Assembly (NCBI RefSeq): GCF_000262305.1
Contig: NC_017910.1
Span: forward strand, 3,162,001-3,226,000
Length of the DNA stretch: 64,000 bases
Origin: Shimwellia blattae DSM 4481 = NBRC 105725
Lineage (GTDB): Bacteria; Pseudomonadota; Gammaproteobacteria; Enterobacterales; Enterobacteriaceae
Reading direction: 5' to 3'
The position numbers were made by a program, and so were the translations under genes. Each line of letters begins with the position of its first letter. Within the stretch, counting starts at the first letter, position 1. Under the pieces are notes generated by a model. It saw only the letters and a program-made list of their open reading frames with translations, did not search any database and was not told the DNA's origin. Below, in pieces: positions 35,501 through 42,987 of the stretch.

Positions 35501-37875
35501 TGATTGACTTCGAAGATATAATCCGGCGTCTGGAAGAGATTCGCAGGCAGATGCGAGCCGCCTTCATCCCCCAGGTCGCTGTTGCGCATAACCAGTGCGG
35601 CAAAGGAGTTTGCCTCCAGTTCGTTCAGCATGTTCAACCCCTGAGTACGGCTCAGGTAGTAGAAACGGTCGCCGTTTTGCAGCATCTCCAGTTGTAGCTC
35701 GAAGACAAAGTTAAAGGTTGAACCGAGCATACCGCCGAACTCGTTCTTGCGTTCCGCAAGTCCGCCTATCCAGAAGTCCACCATATTCAGGCCAGACTCT
35801 TTGGTTGCCCATTCACCAGTGCTGTTAAAAAAATCAAGTGCATCAGCACGTAACGGGGAGTTGGCATCGCCAAACAGCAGAAAGTTCACCGCATCTCGCC
35901 TGGCATCAAGCGTAGTGGCGGCAAGGATTAATTCATGCTGGCCGTAGGCGGCCATAAAGTTAATGATTGAGGCCGGGTTTTTCAGGAACGAAGTGAAATC
36001 CGCCCAACTGGTATAAGGGCGTAGCTGGCTGTTGCCGCTGAGTTCATAAAACTGCTCACGCGCCTGGTTCAGGGTTGGCATCGCGGTATCGCGGCCACGT
36101 GCTATATTTAGCGCGCCTAAATCAAGTGGTAATCCGACAAGGTTATTGCGCAGGGCTTCAGTGATGAATTCATCAATTTCATTCCCTACCTGGCGTGTCA
36201 TGCCGCGAACAATCGCACCAACGGCCTGTTCATCAGACACGGTCTGCCCGTTGATTTCATTAAACGCAAGCGGATTAAGGAACGCATCAATAAGGCCAAT
36301 ATCACTGCTTTGCATATTGGCGTCAGTCCGCGCGACGGTTTCGGTTAGCATTGAATGACCAAACCGGTACACCACATGGGCAAACTCAGCAAAAATTGCC
36401 GGGTTAATGTCCGCTGTATTAGAAAAAACAAAGGGATCAACGGCGGGCTGCACCGTGCGGGCGAACTCTTCAAAAACAAGATGCTGATATTGCATTTCAT
36501 TCGTAAAGCGGCCCGCCTGGAATAAATATTCGCCATTCCAGACCAGGGTACCAGGATCGTCAGGCAATACCGTTATCTGGTGACCAGGCATTAACCATTG
36601 ATTGATAAGGTTAATATCGCCGCTTTCTAACAGTGTGGTTTTATATTGCTCAACCAGGCGGTTATGCTCGCTGTGAAACACGGCATGTACTGCGGTTAAT
36701 CCGATATTTTCATTGCCCCGACCGTCTCCGGTAATAAAATGCCTGTCGAGTAGTTCATTATCGTAAGTTCCATTCTCTGGGGCACCGGCAGCGATATTAT
36801 CACCGTCGGCCAGCAAGCCCGTTGACGGTTTTGCCGTATGGGCAATGTCATCCAGAAATGCGTGTCCGGTGCGTAGTGTTCCGGCAGGTAGAACATCGCC
36901 ACTGGCTTCCACCAGGCCTGACGTTGTAACAATCTGCACTTTACCGTTTTCACTCAGGATCAGATTACCGTAGCGGTCTGTGGCCAGTAGGGGAACATTA
37001 AATACATCCTGATCGGTCAGTTTAATACCAAGTAATAATTCAGCCTGCTGTTTTACATCAGCCCATGTGGCCAGCCCCCCGTTAGCTCCGCCTAATAAGT
37101 TCCCCGTGGGCTCAGGTTTACCATCAATTAATACATACTCGCGCACAAAAATCTGATGTGAAGGATGCGAGGTATATGTCTGGTTCTGATCAATATAAGG
37201 CGTTGTAAGATTTATGGTTTCATGATTTGCATCCACTTTTGCGCGAGTTAGCACCATAAAGTTAGTGGCTGCCCCCTCCACATACAGGGGATCATCAGGT
37301 TGTAATGGAATGAAAATGATACCATTTCCCTCTTTGGGTATCAGATCCAGCCCATGATCAAAAAACTGCCCGAAAAATGTCATCCAGCCATTAAACGCAG
37401 GCGAAAGACCAATGTCCGGAGACTGGTTGGGAATGGATAAACTGCCATTTTCTGAGACGACACCACCACCGGGGAGATTTTTTAACAAATCATGAATTTC
37501 TACTGCAGCCGGGTTCGATGCAGTCTGATCCGAAATCAGGTTACTGATAATGCGGGGGTCCGCATCGATCACAACGCTGTCTGAACCAGTCTGTGTATAG
37601 CTGGTCATCGCATCAGCATCCTGCCAGTTTAGCCCGGTCAGCCTTGGCATGTTTTGATCGGCAGAACCATATAACTCCTGCCCCGGTAAAAGATTATTCC
37701 AGGATCCGTCAACAGTGCGCAGACCATAGGGAAGCAAAGGGCTGGAGACCGACTCACGAAGAAGATCACCATTAATGCTGCCATCGGGATTGGTTGCAGC
37801 TTCCGATATTTTTATTTGCTTCAGAATAAAATCAAGATCATGCAATGTGACAGTAAAATCATATTGTGAGGCCAT
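32545..37875 (-). CDS. Secreted RTX-type animal-like heme peroxidase
   Basis: 1776 residues. Residues ~150-760 form a peroxidase-cyclooxygenase domain. QFFDHGLD (170-177) supplies distal His174 and the heme-linked Asp173. RGNEN (386-390) gives distal Arg386 and heme-linked Glu389, YRFGHSML gives proximal His507, and NIARGRD (590-596) and FWIGGLAE (~701) are further family marks. RTX nonapeptides follow at ~845-1010 (GGSAGNDTLIGS type) and ~1480-1700, with Ig-like stretches between (~1320-1470). The C-terminus ends in a type I secretion region. No Sec signal is present. Start ATG has AAGAGGTAA 7 bases upstream. It is first in an operon with its own ABC and HlyD genes. Likely extracellular and Ca2+-dependent, making oxidants such as hypohalous or hypothiocyanous acid; the donor is unknown. 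Confidence 0.92.
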   Translation of the reverse strand: MASQYDFTVTLHDLDFILKQIKISEAATNPDGSINGDLLRESVSSPLLPYGLRTVDGSWNNLLPGQELYGSADQNMPRLTGLNWQDADAMTSYTQTGSDSVVIDADPRIISNLISDQTASNPAAVEIHDLLKNLPGGGVVSENGSLSIPNQSPDIGLSPAFNGWMTFFGQFFDHGLDLIPKEGNGIIFIPLQPDDPLYVEGAATNFMVLTRAKVDANHETINLTTPYIDQNQTYTSHPSHQIFVREYVLIDGKPEPTGNLLGGANGGLATWADVKQQAELLLGIKLTDQDVFNVPLLATDRYGNLILSENGKVQIVTTSGLVEASGDVLPAGTLRTGHAFLDDIAHTAKPSTGLLADGDNIAAGAPENGTYDNELLDRHFITGDGRGNENIGLTAVHAVFHSEHNRLVEQYKTTLLESGDINLINQWLMPGHQITVLPDDPGTLVWNGEYLFQAGRFTNEMQYQHLVFEEFARTVQPAVDPFVFSNTADINPAIFAEFAHVVYRFGHSMLTETVARTDANMQSSDIGLIDAFLNPLAFNEINGQTVSDEQAVGAIVRGMTRQVGNEIDEFITEALRNNLVGLPLDLGALNIARGRDTAMPTLNQAREQFYELSGNSQLRPYTSWADFTSFLKNPASIINFMAAYGQHELILAATTLDARRDAVNFLLFGDANSPLRADALDFFNSTGEWATKESGLNMVDFWIGGLAERKNEFGGMLGSTFNFVFELQLEMLQNGDRFYYLSRTQGLNMLNELEANSFAALVMRNSDLGDEGGSHLPANLFQTPDYIFEVNQALQTEPDPTWGNPLKDLLTPLVVRRAATQDINGDGAPDGAYLKYSGDGHVVLGGSAGNDTLIGSKGIDSLWGDGGDDRLDGGDEADIVHGGEGNDIITDTGTPVGGADFLHGDGGHDVIFSGHGNDLIFGGSGSDFVVIGEDAQEVFSGLDNDFAQGGSGSDFLMGNEGDDWLEGGDGLDTLAGDNSELFFNSTIVGHDVMNGQGNDTDYDGEAGDDIMIQGAGIQRNNGMAGFDWAIHKGDPNAANSDLGIPIFVNQQEFILRDRFDLVEGLSGWKYDDVLTGTERPIGTAPVQGVPLSNNLTQAGADRINGLQEILGGTHQNNPDAVLLNPDDGSDILLGGGGSDRITGKAGNDIIDGDAWLNVRIAVSGLPGITSVDGMDALKSYMLAGTLKPNQLSIIREILHDSSGQETDVAVYRDLSSNYLFTRMSDGSLKVDHATPNAALAFNDGVDRLLNIEKLEFGDGEQLWVTAQQASGNLAISNMSPSVGDVLQVNLSNLLDGNGIAANTLITFTWQALTGDGWVSQATGTTFSVPATIQGAPLRVVASFTDRMGDAESIISTQTQAVLPRDQATTGAPVINDLTPTESLTLTAIVSGIADADGLSGGNFSYQWRVSTPTGFVNINGATSATYTPGQAVVGRALQVVVTVVDDEGNAPVVLTSSPTQPVGDLIIGNNGANTLFATAWSDILRGEGGNDTLSGLAGDDILIGGAGNDNLSGGAGIDTLQGDAGNDLLDGGAGADSMAGGSGNDTYVVDNTGDGVTERAGEGVDVVRTSLASYDLTDNTENLLYTGQGDFIGTGNALANVITGGAGNDYLFGMGGNDQLLGGGGNDFLDGADGADNLQGGTGNDVMTGGAGADTLSGGNGNDILNGQEGNDILDGGGGSDIFAFSTNFGQDRVLGFDSNINGGQDYLDLVMLGVNAGNFASRVAITGSNGNTVVSVDGGTIILEGTNAASVTIDDFYLETPVAPFSTNDNNFLIS

Positions 37876-38559
37876 AAAAATTACCTCTTCACCAGAAGAA
37901 CATTATCATTATTTTCTGAACACCATAAAAACAGAGAAAATAATGAGCCAGATAATCATCTCGCTATCCATTTCTGCAGGATCCGTTTCTGATTGAATAC
38001 GGATTAGATATTTTCTTATAAATTCTGATATTGTTTTACGCTTCCGTTTACTTAGCACGGTAATTTTTAGCAGGGTTTCAGCACAACGAGGGTAATAGCA
38101 GCCAAAGCCACCCTTACCGGATGCGGTATCACTGTGAGGTTATCCAGTAACCATGAGAGGACAACGCCAGTGACAACATCCACAGCGCTACAGAGCCCCT
38201 GTTTACTACCGGAAGATACTTAAAAATGGTGTCGCGGAGTTTTGCTCTTTTTTTACAAAATTGTCACATAGTCATATTAAATATGAATTTCCTGCCGGGC
38301 TTCACAACAATACTTTCGTGTGATCTAAATAGCCGGCCTAATACCGCCCCATGCATGGTTGCGATCCAACACAAGACTGCGGAAAGTCGCGGAGATTGCC
38401 AGATGAGGACGTGATGACTATTAGCGATACTGACGCTTAGCTCAAAACTGGCCGCGACCGAAAATGTTACCGCGCCACAAACGTGAAGATGCTGAGCCAG
38501 TATGTTGAGCAAGGCGCACCTCGCCGGACAGTACTCACTCAACACTATGCGCTGAAATA
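37876..38559. other. 684-bp non-coding stretch upstream of the peroxidase operon
   Basis: No convincing gene on either strand. Next to the peroxidase start it is AT-rich and holds a 10-bp inverted repeat, ATTATTTTCT (37908-37917) with AGAAAATAAT (37935-37944), 33 bp upstream of the start codon, which could be an operator. The remainder (about 38050-38550) has mixed composition and several short, unrecognisable open frames. It may be decayed mobile-element DNA, since it lies just inside the cspH-like direct repeat. Confidence 0.5.
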
Positions 38560-38772
38560 TCAGGATACATAGATATTTGCAGCCACCGGGCCGCGCAGAC
38601 CGTTGACTCGGCAAAATTCGATACGGATACCAGGGGTGAGTAATTCTGATTCGCCGGGCTTAACGGCTGAAATATGTAACAGAACATCTTTACGACCATC
38701 AGAAGGGATGATGAGACCTTTACCACTGAGGATGTCAAAACTTTTGACGATTCCTGTCATTCTGCGGGACAA
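38560..38772 (-). CDS. cspH: CspF/CspH-type cold-shock-like protein
   Basis: 70 residues closely resembling E. coli CspH: SRRMTGIVKSF, SGKGLIIPSDGRKDVLLHIS, and the C-terminal EFCRVNGLRGPVAANIYVS. The RNA-binding RNP1 motif is degenerate (KGLIIPSD instead of KGFGFITP), as is usual for this subgroup. The start is most likely TTG at 38772, which has AAAAGGAA 6 bases upstream and gives the SRRMTG N-terminus expected from CspH; an ATG at 38760 is the alternative. Its last 50 bases are duplicated at 29297-29352. It lies beside ynfU-like and ymcF-like genes, matching the cold-shock company these genes keep in E. coli. Confidence 0.8.
   Translation of the reverse strand: MSRRMTGIVKSFDILSGKGLIIPSDGRKDVLLHISAVKPGESELLTPGIRIEFCRVNGLRGPVAANIYVS
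38567..38622 (-). repeat. Right copy of the csp 3'-end direct repeat
   Basis: 56 bases inside the 3' end of the intact cspH-like gene, matching 29297-29352 at 53 positions, same orientation. The two copies lie 9,270 bp apart and enclose only the peroxidase operon and its upstream region. Confidence 0.8.
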
Positions 38773-39052
38773 ATAAATTCCTTTTGTTAAAAATACGCCA
38801 CGTAGTATACGCGGAAATAAATTTAACGCCATCTCAATATTTCTTAATTATCAGGCCTTCCGGATGGCCAAAATATAATTTGCTTATTCTGACTTACCGT
38901 GCATTAATGAACTCAGCAGTTCGGTGTATAAACGACCACACAATTTTTACCGTGCAGCCCTCATGACCAGGCGCTATCGCTGATATCCCCTCCTTTTGAG
39001 TCCATATGTTTAATGCACACAGTGGTGGCAAAGGCCCGGCGGCCTTCGCAGA
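38773..39052. promoter_or_regulatory. Leader/promoter region of the cspH-like gene
   Basis: About 280 bp with no supported gene between the cspH-like start and the ynfU-like stop. Cold-shock genes usually have long structured 5' leaders, and this gap would accommodate one on the minus strand. AAGGCC-CGGC-GGCCTT (39031-39046) is a small hairpin just past the ynfU-like stop and may act as its terminator, though only three U follow. I did not find a clear cold-box. Confidence 0.35.
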
Positions 39053-39214
39053 TTACCGCTGTCCGGATTTAAACAGGGTGCTGCAGTAGGGGCAAACCAG
39101 CTGGGAGCCTTTCTGAATGCGGCTAAAACTATGCTCTGAATCTTTTGCACATTTCGGGCATGCGCATTTCACTAAGTGGTTACGGCGGGGTTGAGTGTTT
39201 TTACGTCCGGACAT
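39053..39214 (-). CDS. ynfU: YnfU-like zinc-ribbon microprotein
   Basis: 53 residues, basic, with two CxxC pairs: KCACPKCAKDSEHSFSR and LVCPYCSTLFKSG. The opening MSGRKNTQPRRNHLVK closely resembles E. coli YnfU, a small protein near cold-shock genes. Four cysteines should bind one zinc. The ATG at 39214 has AGGAG 6 bases upstream and yields the YnfU N-terminus; a longer reading to 39250 has no ribosome site. The function is unknown. It lies between the cspH-like gene and a divergent ymcF-like gene. Confidence 0.8.
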   Translation of the reverse strand: MSGRKNTQPRRNHLVKCACPKCAKDSEHSFSRIQKGSQLVCPYCSTLFKSGQR

Positions 39215-39349
39215 AGGCATCTCCTGAGTTAAGGGACTGCCACCATACACGTTTAATCCTGTTGTTGCTTGTGTTTATTTTTTATGGCCTGCCATAATGT
39301 AAAAAAATAAGAATGCAAGGTTTTTCGGGAGGTAGTTAAAATCGTCACA

Positions 39350-39547
39350 ATGAATAAGGTAAATGATATTACACTAAACATCCATTTCAGGTGCCCGTGT
39401 TGCCACGGGTCTCAGTACCGGACATCCGTATATGATGTGTCGGAGAAAAATCCCGCTGGCGCAAAGTACATTTTCTGTAAATCAGATATGGCATTTGCTG
39501 ACACCAAAATCATCATAAATAAGCCTTCAGCACACAGCGCTTATTAA
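39350..39547 (+). CDS. ymcF: YmcF/YnfQ-like cold-shock microprotein, probably started at ATT 39368
   Basis: Up to 65 residues with HFRCPCCHGSQYRTSVYDV, then EKNPAGAKYIFCKSDM: a CxxC near the start and a single later Cys. It is closely related to E. coli YmcF and YnfQ, cold-induced microproteins that use an ATT start codon. Aligning to them places the first residue at ATT 39368 (reading ITLNIHF against MTQHLHF), and AAGGT lies 8 bases before it. The ATG at 39350 is 16 bases from the nearest strong ribosome site (GGGAGGT, 39327-39333), which is poor. The outer coordinate is given to cover both readings. No function is established. Confidence 0.75.
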   Translation: MNKVNDITLNIHFRCPCCHGSQYRTSVYDVSEKNPAGAKYIFCKSDMAFADTKIIINKPSAHSAY

Positions 39548-39591
39548 GCGGCCAGCGCCTGTAAACATAACCTGAGGAATCATGGTGATAT

Positions 39592-39819
39592 ATGAAAAAA
39601 GTGATCGTTTTTTTTAATGCAGAACCCTGCAAAGTTATCACCGTTTCTGAGGGGGCAACGACTATCCGGGAAGCCTATCCCAACGGTGAAGAGGCGCAGC
39701 TGCGGATAATGTCTGCAGGCTTCCCTTCACTGACCGGGGATCACGCCGTTGTTTATGTGGCATCCGACAGGGAGCTGATGCCCCGGGAGATACTCGATGC
39801 CGCTAAAAAATATTTGTAG
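39592..39819 (+). CDS. Hypothetical 75-residue protein in the cold-shock cluster
   Basis: Compact 75-residue open frame starting MKKVIVFFNAEPCKVITVSEG and ending REILDAAKKYL, with a plausible alpha/beta pattern (strand VIVFFN, strand CKVITV, helix TTIREAYP, strand HAVVYVAS, helix). It has no signal peptide and no known motif that I recognise. GAGGA lies about 17 bases upstream, which is far, so the start is not certain. It begins 44 bp after the ymcF-like gene in the same direction and may share its transcript. Confidence 0.6.
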   Translation: MKKVIVFFNAEPCKVITVSEGATTIREAYPNGEEAQLRIMSAGFPSLTGDHAVVYVASDRELMPREILDAAKKYL

Positions 39820-40176
39820 TGGCTGGTGATTTCCCCGCCGCTTAGCGGCACAAACCGTGCGCCATAAATACAGATGGCGTAACGGCATAAAAGTTTCTGA
39901 CCTCCCGCAAGTAGATTAATCACGCTAACATGTGGCAACTGGCTGCCAGGCGCTAGCAGATTGATTTTTATGTGATTCTATTATTCCCGCAATATGAGCT
40001 GTTTATTAACCTTCGTTATACGGCATTTTGTATGTTGACATAATGTGTATTTCAAATTTAAATCAAATACACAAATTTACAAACCTGCAAACTGCATCGG
40101 AACTTGTTCATAGATTAAAATTATTTCCCTTATAAATTCTATGACTTTCCGACGTGTTATTCGAAGGATAATACAG
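39820..40176. other. AT-rich intergenic region before the HPP gene
   Basis: About 357 bp without a supported gene. The right half (39960-40140) is very AT-rich (for example tttcaaatttaaatcaaata) and should hold the promoter of the HPP-family gene. No terminator with a clear stem and T-run was found for the 75-residue gene. Confidence 0.5.
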
Positions 40177-40716
40177 ATGAAAAGAATCCTTGGCGGGGGA
40201 TATTTACCCCACCCTCCACAGGCATATGAAATTCTGCGCGGCATCCTTGGTGGGGTGACAGGCATTACAGCGATTTCTTATCTGGGCATGTTTAGCGGTG
40301 TCCCCTGGATAATCGCCCCTTTTGGCGCAACCTGTGTGTTGCTTTTTGCCGCCCCACAGACACCGCTGGCTCAGCCACGAAACGTGATTTTTGGCCACCT
40401 CATTGCGGCTTTTTGTGGCTTGCTCTTTATTAATGTACTGGGGAACACCCCTTTCTTCATGGCGATTGCCGTTGGCATGGCCATTGCGGCCATGCAGATT
40501 CTGCGGGTGACCCATGCGCCAGCCGGTGCAAATCCGATTATTATTTTTATGGCCAACATTCATGACTGGAACTTTATGATTACGCCCGTTCTGGTGGGCT
40601 CCGTCACGCTCGTGCTGGTTGCACTTATCATTAATAACATCAGAAGCACGGATAAATACCCGGTTTACTGGCGCGGAACATGCCCGAAGAAAAAAGAGGA
40701 CTTATTAAAAGAGTAA
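40177..40716 (+). CDS. HPP-family membrane protein
   Basis: 179 residues with about four to five membrane segments. The family-defining HPP triplet is in YLPHPPQAYEILRG; GVPWIIAPFGATCVLLFAAP and THAPAGANPIIIFM are the other conserved blocks. HPP proteins are inner-membrane proteins, with cyanobacterial and plant members linked to nitrite transport; the bacterial role is unclear. ATG at 40177 has GAAGGA upstream and gives the usual start; an ATG at 40141 lacks a ribosome site. The gene ends at an 11-bp stem terminator shared with the convergent AEC gene. Confidence 0.82.
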   Translation: MKRILGGGYLPHPPQAYEILRGILGGVTGITAISYLGMFSGVPWIIAPFGATCVLLFAAPQTPLAQPRNVIFGHLIAAFCGLLFINVLGNTPFFMAIAVGMAIAAMQILRVTHAPAGANPIIIFMANIHDWNFMITPVLVGSVTLVLVALIINNIRSTDKYPVYWRGTCPKKKEDLLKE

Positions 40717-40726
40717 TATCCATCAT

Positions 40727-40752
40727 AAGCCTGTTACGCGGGTAACAGGCTT
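40727..40752. terminator. Bidirectional terminator between HPP and AEC genes
   Basis: AAGCCTGTTAC (40727-40737) pairs perfectly with GTAACAGGCTT (40742-40752). The stem contains the AEC stop codon (40734-40736) and lies 11 bp past the HPP stop, so it can end both convergent transcripts. T-tracts are short. Confidence 0.7.
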
Positions 40753-41693
40753 AGCAGCAGCGGCAGCGTTATCAGGGCCAGCAACAACGAGATAATGATC
40801 GACAGCGAAATAATATCCTGCTGATAGTGATATTTTTTAGCAAAGACATAGACGCCAGCCCCCGTTGGTTGTGCCGCCATAACCACCGCCGCCGCCAGCC
40901 AGAGGGCCTGCGTGTTGCCCATACGGAAAATAAAGACTGCCGTAGCAAACGTAATCACCGGCTGAATCAGCAGCTTGAGCACAATCATCGGCAGTACGAT
41001 TTTGCCTGCCGAAAAGCGCAGATGCCGGTGAAACTTCAGGCGCGACAGCCCCAGCCCCAGGGCAAACAGAGCCGTTGGCCCGGAGGCATTACCAAGAAAA
41101 CGAGAGAACGTATCCAGAAAAACCGGCACCTGGATGCGAAACACCGAAAACGCCAGACCGGCTAAAACAGCGATGGTCAGTGGATTTTTCACCGTGATCA
41201 GCGCCGCGCTACCGACACTGTGCAGCAACGGGGCACGTTGCGCTTCCGGGCGTGTTGAGAAAACATTCCAGCTGATAATCACGGCCATAATCACCGGAAT
41301 ATTATGCAGAATCGTCGCCAGCGCTGCGGGCAGTGCCGCCTGCTGACCATAAGCTGAAATAAGAATTGGCACCCCCATATAGCCGGTAGTGCCATAAGAC
41401 GCCCCCATGCTCAGAATGGACGATTGTGGTAAACCGGTTCCCATAACTTTAGCGATAACCCCGGCTATCGCGTAGGTAACCACAATCCCTGCCAGGGTCG
41501 ACAGAATAAACCCCCACTGTTTGAGATCGCTAATATCGGCGCGCGCAACGGCAATAAACAGTAATGCAGGCAGCGCAATGTAGAGGACATAATCGTTAAT
41601 TAGTTTATCTGCATCGCCAGATTCTGGTTTCACCCTGCCATAAGCATAACCAACCAGAATAACCATAAATATGGGCGCAACAATTAAAAACAT
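40734..41693 (-). CDS. AEC-family transporter (malonate/malate/auxin efflux carrier type)
   Basis: 319 residues with about ten membrane segments. Family positions include LINDYVLYIALPALLF near residue 35, MGASYGTTGYMGVPIL near 95 and AAQPTGAGVYVFAKKY near 280. Enterobacterial AEC members (YfdV, MdcF/MleP-like) move organic acids. It is divergent from a LysR regulator 252 bp away, which probably controls it. The start ATG at 41693 directly begins the first membrane segment (FLIVAPIFMVILVGYAYG). No metabolic genes are attached, so the substrate stays open. Confidence 0.85.
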   Translation of the reverse strand: MFLIVAPIFMVILVGYAYGRVKPESGDADKLINDYVLYIALPALLFIAVARADISDLKQWGFILSTLAGIVVTYAIAGVIAKVMGTGLPQSSILSMGASYGTTGYMGVPILISAYGQQAALPAALATILHNIPVIMAVIISWNVFSTRPEAQRAPLLHSVGSAALITVKNPLTIAVLAGLAFSVFRIQVPVFLDTFSRFLGNASGPTALFALGLGLSRLKFHRHLRFSAGKIVLPMIVLKLLIQPVITFATAVFIFRMGNTQALWLAAAVVMAAQPTGAGVYVFAKKYHYQQDIISLSIIISLLLALITLPLLLSLLPA

Positions 41694-41945
41694 GTTCAGT
41701 GTTCCTTATCATAAAAAAGCAGCCGCCAGCGCTGACCGGTTAATTAAACCCGGTATTTTTATTAACGTTATTTATTTACCCTGTCTCAGGTAAATATCGT
41801 TATTCAGCACTCTGGCGGAGTGAGTGCCGGTTTTTTAATATGTGTGATTCCGATGGCTGTAGTGTGCCCGCTTGTTACTTCAATGTTAAATTGATATTGT
41901 CACCACCATAATCGCTTTAGTCGATAATCAGACCATAAAAGGCCG

Positions 41946-42842
41946 ATGATGAAGCTCACAGAAGACGGGAATCGTATTGAAGGGCGCGGTATCACGCTGG
42001 AACAGCTGCGTGCGTTTGTCTTTATTGCGGAGCACAGAAGTTTCGGCAGTGCTGGTGAGGCCCTCGGGCGCACCCAGTCTACGCTCAGCGCCGGGTTGCG
42101 GCGCCTGGAGGAGGATGTTGGCTGCCGCCTTATCGAGCGTAAACAAGGGCATATTCTGGGATTAACCGATGAAGGGCGCCAGTTACTGCCCGCCGCCCGG
42201 GATATCCTGGCACGCACCAGCCGGGCGCTGGGCGCGTTGAGCAAACGGAATATGACAGGCCAAATCGCACTGGGAGTGCCCGACGACTTTGAGACAGGCA
42301 ACCTGAACCGCATTATCTCCCTGTGCCTTGAAGAAAACCCCGGCCTGAAGGTACAAATCACGTCGGCATCATCGGCCGTTCTCTCGGCGCTGGCCGCCCG
42401 ACAAGAAATAGATGTGGTCATCACCAAAAGTATGGCCGGGCAGCCATTAACCTCAGAGAATGACAGACTGTTGTGGGTCGAAACACTGCACTGGGTAAGC
42501 GCCGGGACGCTGAACTTTAACCAGCCCGACGAGATCCCGTTAGTCACCTTCCCTGAGGGCTGCGTCATCCGCCACTGCGCTGTCGCGGCGCTGGAGAACG
42601 CCAGCCGGCGTTACTATTTTTCTTATGTCAGCGGCTCTTTTAATAATATTCGCAGTGCGGCGGTATCCGGGCTGGGGATCGGCCTGCTGCCCAAAAGCGC
42701 CCTGACCGGCGAGCTTTACGAGCTCACCCCACAAGACGGTGCCCCCAGTGTTCCCGCGATTCAGTTAATACTGAGCATTGTGCGCCCCGGCAGGCTGAAT
42801 CAGCTATTTTCCAGCTATATTGAGCGTGGTTTAATGCGTTAA
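41946..42842 (+). CDS. LysR-family transcriptional regulator
   Basis: 298 residues. The N-terminal winged HTH (~15-75) is standard: TLEQLRAFVFIAEHRSFGSA, ALGRTQSTLSAGLRRLEEDV, GCRLIERKQ. The C-terminal LysR substrate domain (~100-290) begins MTGQIALGVPDDFETG. It is divergent from the AEC transporter gene, and the 252 bp between them (41694-41945) should contain both promoters and the LysR site. Two consecutive ATG codons at 41946/41949 are possible starts. No stem terminator is obvious; gene remnants follow. Confidence 0.88.
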   Translation: MMKLTEDGNRIEGRGITLEQLRAFVFIAEHRSFGSAGEALGRTQSTLSAGLRRLEEDVGCRLIERKQGHILGLTDEGRQLLPAARDILARTSRALGALSKRNMTGQIALGVPDDFETGNLNRIISLCLEENPGLKVQITSASSAVLSALAARQEIDVVITKSMAGQPLTSENDRLLWVETLHWVSAGTLNFNQPDEIPLVTFPEGCVIRHCAVAALENASRRYYFSYVSGSFNNIRSAAVSGLGIGLLPKSALTGELYELTPQDGAPSVPAIQLILSIVRPGRLNQLFSSYIERGLMR

Positions 42843-42889
42843 TTCAGGTATTCAGTACCGCACACGGCATGCCGCGTGCGGTATCGCCA

Positions 42890-42985
42890 TCAGGCATTAC
42901 GGCCAGCCATCACGCCACCATCGATATCCCAGATGGCACCGGTCACCCAGCTGGTTTTGTCCGAAAGCAGGAAGTAAAGAGGCGT
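42890..42985 (-). pseudogene. C-terminal remnant of a short-chain dehydrogenase gene
   Basis: On the minus strand this encodes LLSDKTSWVTGAIWDIDGGV and MAGRNA before a TGA stop: the typical C-terminus of SDR proteins (LxS...TGxxWxVDGG). The remaining ~220 residues are absent. It abuts another gene fragment on the opposite strand, so the region is scarred by deletions. It converges on the LysR gene. Confidence 0.75.
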
Positions 42986-42987
42986 CC

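Noticed and set aside
34726..35697. Plus-strand 323-residue open frame opposite the peroxidase RTX region
   Set aside because: It is a shadow of glycine/aspartate repeats on the other strand, with no motif or ribosome site.
37923..37996. Short plus-strand open frame MSQIIISLSISAGSVSD upstream of the peroxidase
   Set aside because: It has no ribosome site and overlaps the palindromic control region; chance is the simpler explanation.
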